Source: JOPF133 sp052144935
GTDB taxonomy: Bacteria > Acidobacteriota > Terriglobia > Bryobacterales > Bryobacteraceae
Direction of reading: 5' to 3'
DNA length: 9,964 nucleotides
NCBI GenBank assembly: GCA_052144935.1
Contig: JBKQPR010000281.1
Coordinates: 1-9,964, forward strand
The position numbers and the translations under genes were made by a program. The notes beneath the pieces were generated by a model that saw only the letters and a program-made list of their open reading frames with translations, was not told the origin of the DNA and made no database searches. Below, in pieces: positions 1 through 5,944 of this stretch. How positions within the stretch are numbered: position 1 is the stretch's first letter; every line of letters begins with the position of its first letter.

Positions 1-226
1 CCGGCTCGGGTGGGACCCCCGGGGGTACGGGAGGGCCCTGGGGCCTGGGGCCACCGAACGGGATGACCACGCGCGTGAGGGGGTGGGGGGGGGGGGCAGG
101 CGATTCGCCGGCCCACGTCCGCTGAGGCAGGCGAACCAACTGCCCCACCGCCCCACCGCGTCAGGTCCTGTCTTCAGGGGAGTGGTTCACGGCAACAGCA
201 CAACATCACACGGCCGGAGACCCAGG
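1..226. other. low-complexity intergenic region, no gene supported
   Basis: No convincing coding sequence is visible on either strand. The stretch contains a perfect 12-bp palindrome (ACCCCCGGGGGT, 15-26), a G tract (five G at 79-83, a T, then twelve G at 85-96) and a tandem duplication GCCCCACC x2 (142-157). It lies downstream of the minus-strand STAS gene. I see no hairpin followed by a T run that would serve as its terminator. Confidence 0.6.
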
Positions 227-598
227 CTACGCCTTGGCTTCACTCGGCTTAGCCGCCGAGAAGCTCTTTACGGCCGTGGCCTCATCGTCAAATGTCTCGA
301 AGACCGTGTACAGCTTGGTGAGCTTCAGAAGATCATGCACACGCTTGCCGAGGTTCAGCAGCTTTATCTCGCCTCCGGCGGTGGTGATGGTCGTGTGCGC
401 GGCGATCAGCTCACCGAGGCCCGAGCTGTCCATGTGGGTAACCTCGCCCAGGTTCAGAACGATCCATTTGGAACCGCCATCCACCAGTTCCCGAATCTTG
501 GTGCGCAGGGCGCTGGTGGCTTCGCCCAGCATTAGCCTTCCACTGGTATCGATGACGATCACCTCACCATTTTTGTGGGTTGTCATTTTCACACTCAT
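227..598 (-). CDS. STAS-domain anti-sigma factor antagonist (SpoIIAA/RsbV-like)
   Basis: A 123-aa protein that is essentially one STAS domain. Family role: it binds an anti-sigma kinase (RsbW/SpoIIAB type) and is switched off when that kinase phosphorylates it, so it works in partner switching that controls a sigma factor or a downstream effector. It would be cytosolic. The sequence shows the hallmark MDSSGLGEL motif at residues 56-64. Ser58/Ser59 are the phosphorylatable serines. Strand-helix alternation is typical, with IVLNLGEV before the motif and GGEIKLLNL after it. The length is usual for stand-alone antagonists, with a short Ala/Lys/Ser tail. The ATG at 596-598 is supported by AAGGAG (complement of 609-614), 10 nt upstream. 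No kinase, phosphatase or sigma gene lies in the window, so its partner must be elsewhere. The family call is secure; the pathway is unknown. Confidence 0.93.
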   Translation of the reverse strand: MSVKMTTHKNGEVIVIDTSGRLMLGEATSALRTKIRELVDGGSKWIVLNLGEVTHMDSSGLGELIAAHTTITTAGGEIKLLNLGKRVHDLLKLTKLYTVFETFDDEATAVKSFSAAKPSEAKA

Positions 599-886
599 TT
601 AAGGTATTCTCCTTTTCCTGTTATCTTCCCACTTCTGAGCGGGCCGCGGGTGTTTCCATACTCGCACATGAGCCCATCTCGCCGGCGCAATCGGAGGCCG
701 CGCCACAGGCCGAGGCGGCCGTAGGTCCCGGCTGCCGCGGCAACCCATCGGCTGTTGGCGCTCGTGCTCCAATCGCAATGCATAGTCAACTCCGGTTTCA
801 CGACAAGTCCACTGTATCGCACTCCGGAGCACGCCGCTGGCGACGCACGCCATCCGGCTGGCATAATTATTGGCGAATTTTGGCGA
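599..886. other. intergenic region between divergent STAS gene and HTH_42 remnant
   Basis: Frames are open through this stretch on both strands, but none reads like a recognisable protein. It should hold the divergent promoters of the STAS gene and of the decayed gene at 887. The only promoter-like element I can point to is CATAAT at 862-867 on the plus strand, with no good -35 box. No other structure was noticed. Confidence 0.45.
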
Positions 887-1439
887 GTGCTGAAGCTTAC
901 CTGGCCCCAGGCGGCGGCCTGGCGCATCCGGCGCCATCACCTCGATCGACGCGCGCCCACCGGCAGTATGCTGGCAGTCGCCAGCCGCCTCTGTGGCCTG
1001 CATGCCCAGTTGATGTCCTCGGCCGAGCTGACTGTATGGGCCAGGGTCGAAGACCTCGACCGGCGGGCCGTTCAGCGCGCTCTGGGAGGACCGCACGCTC
1101 GTCAAAACCTGGGCCATGCTGGGCACCCTGCACCTGCTTCCCGCGAGCGAGTTACCCTTGTGGCACGCGGCTCTCGGCGCCAGCCCCGGTATCTGAGGCC
1201 GGCCGTGTGGCAGAGAGATCTCGGGATCGCCATCGAGAAACTCGACCGCCTGACGGAAGCCGTCGCAGCCGCGCTGGACGGCCGCGTGATGACCCGTGAA
1301 GAGCTGGCACAGGAGGTTAGCCGCGGCGGGGTACCCTCCGGGTCCGACGGTCGATCCGCAGGCTGCTTCGACCGCCGTCACGCACCGCTTCCTGGCCGCG
1401 TTCCTCGGCTGTACGTTGCGCCTCGCCTGGAAGAGTTGA
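887..1439 (+). pseudogene. decayed winged-helix DNA-binding (HTH_42, AlkZ/YcaQ-like) gene
   Basis: Recognisable family sequence is spread over two frames. From a GTG at 887 the reading is LKLTWPQAAAWRIRRHHL, then CGLHAQLMSSAELTVWARV, then DRRAVQRAL. At about 1076-1083 a 2-base loss, probably one GC from a GCGCGC run, throws it out of frame. Continuing in the other frame gives WEDRTLVKTWAMLGTLHLLP and LWHAALGASP. A missing C in the run at 1184-1187 restores the first frame (RYLRPAVWQRDLGIAIEKL, then TREELAQEV). After 1313 only a weak match remains in the other frame (VDPQAASTAV, RFLAAF), ending at TGA 1437-1439. The expected middle and C-terminal parts are missing. Intact relatives are about 350-400 aa and include DNA glycosylases acting on alkylated or crosslinked DNA. 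The catalytic Q-x-Q of AlkZ is H-A-Q here (1001-1009). A CATAAT -10-like box sits at 862-867. The indels could in part be sequencing errors, but the truncation could not be. Confidence 0.78.
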
Positions 1440-1488
1440 ACCTCAAGATCGCGCCTGGCCGGCTCTACGTTCCGGTAGGATCAAACCC

Positions 1489-1965
1489 ATGGGCGACGCC
1501 GCGATCATCGGCCTGATTTCGGACACCCATGGCCTCCTGCGCCAGGAGGCGTTGACCGCACTGAAAGGGTCCAGCCTGATCATCCATGCCGGCGATGTGG
1601 GCAAGCCTGGGATCATCGAACAGTTACGCGCTATAGCGCCGGTCGTCGCCGTCAGGGGAAACATCGACAAAGACGCTTGGGCGTCCCATTTGCCGATGAC
1701 GGCCGTGGCCGAGGCTGGCTCGGTCCTGATCTACGTCCTGCACGACATCCGGCAACTGGACCTCGATCCTGCCGCCGCCGGGTTCCACATGATCGTCAGT
1801 GGACACTCGCACAGGCCTGGCCGCACCGAACGCTCCGGTGTCATGTACCTGAATCCAGGCAGCGCCGGTCCCCGGCGTTTCCGGTTGCCGATCACGGTGG
1901 CGCGTGTCGATTTGCGCCGGTCGCCGTGGGGTGTCGAGTTCATCGAGCTGCCGGACGGGCGCTAA
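1489..1965 (+). CDS. YfcE/MJ0936-type metallophosphoesterase
   Basis: A 158-aa single-domain calcineurin-like phosphoesterase (Metallophos_2). Members are cytosolic, metal-dependent phosphodiesterases; physiological substrates are mostly unknown. All metal-binding blocks are visible in order: SDTHG (D12, H14), HAGDVG (D36), RGNID (N58), a single His at H85 (VLHD, where many members have HG), and GHSHRP (H106, H108), followed by LNPGS at 121-125. Length is normal for the small YfcE/MJ0936 group. The ATG at 1489 is supported by AGGA at 1477-1480, 8 nt upstream. The gene follows the HTH_42 remnant closely on the same strand. Its frame runs on without another stop past its TAA (1963-1965) into the downstream amidotransferase-like gene. 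The family is certain; the substrate cannot be told. Confidence 0.93.
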   Translation: MGDAAIIGLISDTHGLLRQEALTALKGSSLIIHAGDVGKPGIIEQLRAIAPVVAVRGNIDKDAWASHLPMTAVAEAGSVLIYVLHDIRQLDLDPAAAGFHMIVSGHSHRPGRTERSGVMYLNPGSAGPRRFRLPITVARVDLRRSPWGVEFIELPDGR

Positions 1966-2039
1966 CGATGGCCGGCGTTTCACTGGAGGAATTCTTCCGG
2001 CTTCCCATTCGATCCTGCCGCGGGGCATACTAATTATTC

Positions 2040-2113
2040 GAAGCCGGGTTTCTCGAAGCCAGGTTTCTCGAAGCCGGGTTTCTCAAGCCGGGTTTATCGG
2101 AGCCAGGTTCCCC
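2040..2113 (+). repeat. 15-bp tandem repeat, five copies, abutting the next start codon
   Basis: The unit GAAGCCGGGTTTCTC is repeated at 2040-2054, 2055-2069 (one change) and 2070-2084. A 14-bp copy lacking its first G follows (2085-2098), then a diverged copy (2099-2113). The array ends two bases before the ATG of the peptidase C26 gene at 2116. The AGG at 2105-2107 in the last copy is the only Shine-Dalgarno-like sequence for that gene, at 8 nt spacing. In the frame of the downstream gene the first copies read as the pentapeptide SKPGF three times, although no start codon lies upstream in that frame. Confidence 0.9.
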
Positions 2114-2115
2114 GC

Positions 2116-2793
2116 ATGATCAGAGTCGCACTGCCATTTGGAAGCCGCACGCCGGAAAGCAAGCGCGGTCCCTACCGCCAGGCGCTGGATGCCGCGAAGA
2201 TTCAACCGGTCGAGAATGCCGCCACACTTGCCGGTCTCGATGGCCTGTTGCTCGCCGGAGGATCCGATATCGATCCCGCGTTATACGGCGCCTCGCGCCA
2301 ACCTGAGTCGGGTAAACCGGACCACCAGCGGGACAGCCTGGAGATCGCCCTCCTCCACGAGGCCCTGGACCGCGACCTTCCGGTTCTCGCCATTTGCCGC
2401 GGACACCAATTGCTCAACGTCGTGCTGGGAGGGACGCTGGTCCAGCACATCGAGCGGCACAAGTGCCCGCAACAGCAGGAAGTCCACCCCATAACGATCG
2501 CACCCCACAGCCGGCTCCAATCCATCCTGGGAGTGGACGAATACGTCGTGAATTCACGCCACCATCAATGCGTGGACCGGGTGGCGAGCGGGCTTGTGGT
2601 TGCCGCCAGAGCGCCGGACAGCGTAATCGAGGCGCTGGAGTTGCCTGGAAAGCGTTTCGTGCTGGCGGTGCAGTGGCATCCCGAGGATCGTACGGACCGG
2701 CTGGACGCCAGGCTCTTCGCGGCCTTCCTGGATGCCATGAACCGTTCCAGCGTGAGTACGGCGTCCGCACCGGCAGACGCCTGTAGACCTTGA
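2116..2793 (+). CDS. class I glutamine amidotransferase-like peptidase C26 (PuuD-like gamma-glutamyl hydrolase)
   Basis: A 225-aa protein of the gamma-glutamyl-gamma-aminobutyrate hydrolase family. Members cleave gamma-glutamyl amide bonds, as PuuD does in putrescine catabolism, using a Cys-His-Glu triad in the cytosol. Visible blocks: GLLLAGGSDIDPALYG (43-58), the nucleophile elbow AICRGHQLLN with C94, the NSRHHQ segment (147-152) and VQWHPE with H188 and E190. All three catalytic residues are present. Length is slightly below the usual 230-260 aa, and the N-terminus (MIRVALPFGSR) matches the family's first strand, which supports the ATG at 2116. The ribosome site is weak and sits in a tandem repeat. 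No puu or other polyamine genes are nearby, so the PuuD substrate should not be assumed; other gamma-glutamyl compounds are equally possible. Confidence 0.88.
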   Translation: MIRVALPFGSRTPESKRGPYRQALDAAKIQPVENAATLAGLDGLLLAGGSDIDPALYGASRQPESGKPDHQRDSLEIALLHEALDRDLPVLAICRGHQLLNVVLGGTLVQHIERHKCPQQQEVHPITIAPHSRLQSILGVDEYVVNSRHHQCVDRVASGLVVAARAPDSVIEALELPGKRFVLAVQWHPEDRTDRLDARLFAAFLDAMNRSSVSTASAPADACRP

Positions 2794-2795
2794 TA

Positions 2796-2833
2796 CCCGG
2801 ACGCTGCCGGTTTCAGAACATGCCGGCGCCGGG
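2796..2833. terminator. possible bidirectional stem-loop between convergent genes
   Basis: CCCGG and GCCGG (2796-2800, 2806-2810) can pair with CCGGC and CCGGG further on (about 2823-2833), giving two GC-rich 5-bp helices around an 11-12-nt loop. The element lies just after the stop of the rightward peptidase gene and at the end of the leftward coding remnant. No T run follows on either strand, so intrinsic terminator activity is only a guess. Confidence 0.25.
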
Positions 2834-2960
2834 CGAGCGGCTCAGCACATGACGGGTTTCGGCCTGCCCGTACTCGCCGGCGCGGCAGCAGCGCGGCGTA
2901 GGGCTCGTCATCGGCGGCGGCGCGATCGCACAACCCGGCGAGTTCGGGCACGAGGCCGCC
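2813..2960 (-). pseudogene. C-terminal coding remnant with one frameshift, family not recognised
   Basis: Reading leftward from about 2954, codons with strongly GC-biased third positions give LVPELAGLCDRAAADDEPY then AALL. Removing one extra C near 2883-2887 continues the reading as RAGEYGQAETRHVLSRSPG then AGMF and a TGA stop at 2813-2815. The protein-like composition and natural ending suggest about 47 residues of a former C-terminus. It begins next to the stop of the HEWGTFTS-type gene (TAG at 2965-2967) on the same strand. It may therefore be the lost tail of that protein, reached by another frameshift, or the end of a deleted gene. I do not recognise the family. Confidence 0.45.
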
Positions 2961-2964
2961 GCCG

Positions 2965-4185
2965 CTACCGTACGCACGATGGTGAGTCGAACTGGCGGCG
3001 CGCCTCGTCGTAGCGCGCTTGGAAGAACGCGGATGTTGCGGGGTTGGCCGTCGCCCCGCCAGGAATCCGCTGGGCGAAGGGTTCCAGGAATCGGCCGTAT
3101 TGGGCCAGTGTAGCGGTGTCGCCGCTGGAGAGCGCGGTTCCGAGGCTCTGGCGCACGAATGGCGAGAGAATCTCGACGCGGCCCGCAAACACGCGCTCGG
3201 TGGCCGCGGGCGCGGGATTGATGCTGAGGGGCAGCACGGCGTCCACATTGTGGCGCGGCATCAGGTAGAAGACGCGCATGCCTTCTTCGAACCAGGAGTC
3301 GCGCCACGTCTCGATCATCGCCAGCGCTTCCTTCCGATAGAGGCCCATGTCCACCAACGCATTCGCCAGCTCCTGCTTGAGCCGATCGAGGTCGCCGGCA
3401 AGCGCGGGCATCTCGATTTGCAAGGCGCCGCTCAACTCTCGTGTGGTGCGGTAGCCAATCTTACCGCCGCGATTCTCAAAGAGAATCGCCAGCGGCAGTG
3501 CGCGATCTCCGGTGTTGCGGAGTTCGATCTTGGTATCGTCCAACACCCTGGCCCACAGCGGCACCGGAAAACTCGCGATGCCCCTGTAGAAAATGAGCTT
3601 CTCCGATTGGCCCGAGACGGCGATGGGATGGGAGTCCGTGTTGCGAGCCGCATAGTAATGGCTGGCGCCTTCGCCCGTCGGACCGGTGGCCGGCGATCCC
3701 GGCGACACCACCACCTGGTTCCACTCGATGTGGCCTCCGCCGGGGGCGCCCCCTGGGCCCGGCAACTGAGCCTGCGTCCCCGGCGGAATCTCGGGGGTTA
3801 CGTTGGAGGCTTGCGGATACCACTCCGTGATCCAACCCTGCGGGAAGTCGACGCTTACCGAGAGAGTCATCCGCTGCGGGGCATAGAAATAGAGGACCGG
3901 AGTTTCCATGCGCACCGTGCTGGTTGTCACCGTTGGCGGCGTCCTGGTGGGCGTCGGCGGGAGAACGCACTTGATGCATCTGTTGCCGAGGTGATAGACG
4001 AAGCAGGGGAGGTCGGACGGGCCGGAGAGTGGCGTCCATGCCTGCGGACCTCCGGATTCGCCGGCCACGGAAGTGAACGTACCCCACTCATGGACCTGCA
4101 GGCCTGGCTGCGCGGGCGGCGCGCCGTCGGCGCCGAAAACCGGGGCGGCCAGCAAAATCGCGAGAGCGGACTTCAAGAGCTTCAT
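2965..4185 (-). CDS. secreted HEWGTFTS-motif protein of unknown function
   Basis: A 406-aa predicted exported protein. Residues 1-19 form a signal peptide (K3/K5, then a hydrophobic ALAILLAAPVF core; likely cleavage near A19). The mature part opens with LQVHEWGTFTSVAG (29-42), a signature I associate with uncharacterised proteins of Acidobacteriota and Planctomycetota; no function is known to me. Other likely conserved blocks are DLPCFVYHL (58-66), METPVLYFY (93-101) and the Trp-rich YRKEALAMIETWRDSWFEEG (283-302). Cysteines are few (C61, C70, C73, C404), and C70/C73 form a CIKC pair that could bind a metal or form a disulfide. There is no clear catalytic motif or membrane anchor. The ATG at 4183-4185 has a strong AGGAGG-like site (complement of 4194-4200) at 8 nt spacing and a TATAAT box further upstream. 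A short coding remnant just past its stop raises the possibility that its C-terminus is shortened. Confidence 0.8.
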   Translation of the reverse strand: MKLLKSALAILLAAPVFGADGAPPAQPGLQVHEWGTFTSVAGESGGPQAWTPLSGPSDLPCFVYHLGNRCIKCVLPPTPTRTPPTVTTSTVRMETPVLYFYAPQRMTLSVSVDFPQGWITEWYPQASNVTPEIPPGTQAQLPGPGGAPGGGHIEWNQVVVSPGSPATGPTGEGASHYYAARNTDSHPIAVSGQSEKLIFYRGIASFPVPLWARVLDDTKIELRNTGDRALPLAILFENRGGKIGYRTTRELSGALQIEMPALAGDLDRLKQELANALVDMGLYRKEALAMIETWRDSWFEEGMRVFYLMPRHNVDAVLPLSINPAPAATERVFAGRVEILSPFVRQSLGTALSSGDTATLAQYGRFLEPFAQRIPGGATANPATSAFFQARYDEARRQFDSPSCVR

Positions 4186-4208
4186 CCCAGCAGCCCTCCT
4201 TTGGATTG

Positions 4209-4214
4209 ATTATA
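4209..4214 (-). promoter_or_regulatory. TATAAT -10 box of the HEWGTFTS-type gene
   Basis: On the minus strand the sequence reads TATAAT, a perfect -10 consensus, 23 bases upstream of the ATG and just before the AAAGGAGGG ribosome site. No good -35 box lies 16-18 bp away; the nearest candidates are CGGTTT and TTAACG. The box lies just past the recognisable end of the transposase fragment, so the promoter may derive from sequence brought in with that element. Confidence 0.5.
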
Positions 4215-4261
4215 AGACGCGGCGGTGGGGTAAACCGTTAACCGATGTCTCAGTTTTGTCA

Positions 4262-4409
4262 GGCGGAACGGTTCGAGCAGGTGTCGCAGGCCGACTCCCG
4301 CCTGCTGGCACGTGTCTTCATTCTCGGCGCTCTGGAATCCACGATCACCCGCGTACCACTCGGGAGGATGCTGGAAGGTCTTCTGATGGCGATCCGGCGA
4401 AGGTCCCAC
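4262..4409 (-). pseudogene. fragment of a DDE transposase (ISNCY-like)
   Basis: The minus-strand frame reads DRHQKTFQHPPEWYAGDRGF and then QSAENEDTCQQAGV. This resembles the block around the second catalytic aspartate in DDE transposases of the ISNCY group, roughly H...F..PP..laaDRGf.Sa.Ne..a...GV. The Asp of AGDRGF is kept. Sequence beyond GVGLRHLLEPF is no longer family-like, and nothing recognisable is found upstream on this strand. Only about 40-50 residues of a protein normally around 400 aa therefore survive. No terminal inverted repeats or target duplication can be seen. It lies between the HEWGTFTS-type gene and miaB. The assignment rests on motif recall; the match is short. Confidence 0.55.
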
Positions 4410-4507
4410 ATGGGCGGTACATGACCTCCATGCCCGAGAGCCGCCACTCCCACCGCTCCGTCGTAGTCCGTCGCTCTCTTTGCACCCTTGCGAGAGAATG
4501 GTTTTTT

Positions 4508-4546
4508 CCGCGCTTCCTCTGCGTTTCTCCGCGTCTCCGCGGTGGA
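4508..4546 (+). repeat. dispersed 'Ccgcgtctccgcgg' repeat, copy 1
   Basis: A 39-bp element (CCGCGCTTCCTCTGCGTTTC followed by TCCGCGTCTCCGCGGTGGA) in the gap before miaB. It is nearly identical to the reverse complement of 9893-9930, differing by a few substitutions and one indel. Its core, CCGCGTCTCCGCGG, is a partial palindrome. Similar elements are, to my recollection, widespread between genes in Acidobacteriota and some other soil phyla. The function is unknown. Confidence 0.8.
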
Positions 4547-4582
4547 AAACAGAGCCCCAGCTCCCCGCCCAACCCTCTCAGC

Positions 4583-4588
4583 TACAAT
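4583..4588 (+). promoter_or_regulatory. TACAAT -10 box of the miaB operon, leaderless transcript likely
   Basis: TACAAT (5 of 6 consensus bases) ends nine bases before the GTG start of miaB. A normal transcription start 6-8 bases after the box would leave only one to a few leader bases. No Shine-Dalgarno sequence lies between box and start. No clear -35 element is visible about 17 bp upstream. Confidence 0.5.
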
Positions 4589-4597
4589 AGTCGAATA

Positions 4598-5923
4598 GTG
4601 TCCGGCAAAACCTTCTACCTCGAAACCTTCGGCTGTCAGATGAACGTGCACGACTCCGAAAAGGTGATCGGCACGCTCCAGGCCCAGGGCTACCAGCAGG
4701 TCGAGACGCCCGCGGATGCCGGTCTGGTCCTCTACAACACCTGCAGCATTCGCGATAAGGCCGAGCAGAAGGTCTTCAACCGCCTCCAGCAGTTCAAGCG
4801 CGAGGCCGGCAGGGGCAAGGTCTTCGGCGTGCTCGGATGCGTGGCCCAGCAGGAGGGCGAGAAGATCTTCGAGCGCGCTCCCCACGTCAGCCTGGTAGCC
4901 GGGTCGGCCAGCTACACGCGCCTCGGTGAAATGCTGGTGCAACTGGAGGCGGGCAACCGGCGGGTCACCGGCCTCAGCCTGGATACGGACGAGACCTTCG
5001 ATACCCCGTTCACGCGCCGCGACAATCCGCACCGCGCCTATATCACCATCATCGAAGGCTGCGATAAATCCTGCGCCTATTGCGTGGTTCCGTTCACCCG
5101 CGGGCCGGAGCGCAGCCGAACAAGCGAGAGCGTCATGTCGGAAGCGCGCTCGCTCGCCGAGCGCGGCTTCACCGAGATCCAGTTGCTCGGCCAGAACGTG
5201 AACAGCTACCGCGATCCCTCGCCCGCGGGCTGGGATTTCGCCCGGCTCATCGGGCGCGTGGCCGAAATCCCGGGCATCCGCCGCGTGCGCTACACCACCT
5301 CGCACCCGCGCGATTTCGGACGGAGCATCGTGGACGCCATGGACGCCAATCCCGTGTTGTGCGACCACGTGCATCTGCCGGTACAGTCCGGCTCCTCGAA
5401 AGTCCTGGCCGCCATGGACCGGCTGTACACGCGCGACGACTACATGCGGCGCATCGAATGGCTCAAGACGGCGCGCCGTCCGTATTCCATCACCACCGAC
5501 ATCATCGTGGGCTTTCCGGGAGAGACCGAGCGGGATTTCCAGGACACGCTGGAACTGTTGGACGAGGTCCAGTACGATTCGCTGTTCAGCTTCAAATACT
5601 CGCCGCGCCCCAACACCGCCGCTCTGGCGATGGGCGACCGCATTCCGGAAGAGGAGAAGCAGCGGCGCCTGGTGATCCTGCAGGAGAAGCAGCGCGCCAT
5701 CCAGATCCGCCGCAACGCCGGGCTGATCGGGGCCCTCCGCGAGGTGCTCGTGGAGGGCCGCAACCAGGCGCTGGGCCAGTGGATCGGCCGCACCTCTTGC
5801 AACCGCACGCTCAACTTCACCCACCCCGATACCGGCGAGGCGCTGGTGGGAAAATACTTGCAGGTGCGCGTGACCCGCTCGGGACCCAACTCCTTGGTGG
5901 GTGAGAGCGTAACTGTGGTGTAA
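4598..5923 (+). CDS. miaB: tRNA-2-methylthio-N6-dimethylallyladenosine synthase MiaB
   Basis: A 441-aa radical-SAM methylthiotransferase that adds the 2-methylthio group to N6-isopentenyladenosine at position 37 of tRNAs, using S-adenosylmethionine and two [4Fe-4S] clusters. Domain order is complete. The N-terminal UPF0004 domain carries cluster cysteines C13 (FGCQMN), C49 (NTCSIR) and C81 (LGCVAQ). The radical-SAM motif GCDKSCAYCVVPFTRG holds C155, C159 and C162, followed by ERSR. The MiaB-type SFKYSPRPNTAA lies at 331-342, and a C-terminal TRAM domain runs from about 376 to the end. ERSR and the SPRPNTAA block favour MiaB over RimO or MtaB. The frame stays open far upstream, but homology begins at SGKTFYLETFGC, so the GTG at 4598 is chosen. 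It is first in a tight cluster with the nuclease gene 21 bp downstream. The i6A-forming MiaA is not in the window. Confidence 0.96.
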   Translation: MSGKTFYLETFGCQMNVHDSEKVIGTLQAQGYQQVETPADAGLVLYNTCSIRDKAEQKVFNRLQQFKREAGRGKVFGVLGCVAQQEGEKIFERAPHVSLVAGSASYTRLGEMLVQLEAGNRRVTGLSLDTDETFDTPFTRRDNPHRAYITIIEGCDKSCAYCVVPFTRGPERSRTSESVMSEARSLAERGFTEIQLLGQNVNSYRDPSPAGWDFARLIGRVAEIPGIRRVRYTTSHPRDFGRSIVDAMDANPVLCDHVHLPVQSGSSKVLAAMDRLYTRDDYMRRIEWLKTARRPYSITTDIIVGFPGETERDFQDTLELLDEVQYDSLFSFKYSPRPNTAALAMGDRIPEEEKQRRLVILQEKQRAIQIRRNAGLIGALREVLVEGRNQALGQWIGRTSCNRTLNFTHPDTGEALVGKYLQVRVTRSGPNSLVGESVTVV

Positions 5924-5934
5924 TGTAAGGTGGG

Positions 5935-5939
5935 GGAGG
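5935..5939 (+). promoter_or_regulatory. GGAGG ribosome site fixing the bifunctional nuclease start
   Basis: GGAGG lies 5 nt before the ATG at 5945. A GTG at 5930 in the same frame has no such site and overlaps the purine tract itself, so ATG 5945 is the better start. The site falls in the 21-bp gap after miaB, as expected for an operon-internal gene. Confidence 0.65.
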
Positions 5940-5944
5940 GCGTC

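Noticed and set aside
599..1381. Open minus-strand frame of 260 codons opposite the HTH_42 remnant
   Set aside because: Its composition is not protein-like, and the plus strand carries recognisable family sequence across the same bases.
1968..2033. 21-codon ORF (MAGVSLEEFFRLPIRSCRGAY) after the phosphoesterase
   Set aside because: No ribosome site and no supporting similarity; too short to support as a gene.
4073..4597. N-terminal extension of MiaB by 175 codons
   Set aside because: The extension crosses the dispersed repeat, the transposase fragment and the neighbouring gene's promoter. MiaB homology begins only after the GTG at 4598.
4259..5824. Open minus-strand frame of 521 codons opposite miaB
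   Set aside because: miaB on the plus strand has all catalytic cysteines and full-length domains. The antisense product resembles no family and is a composition artefact.
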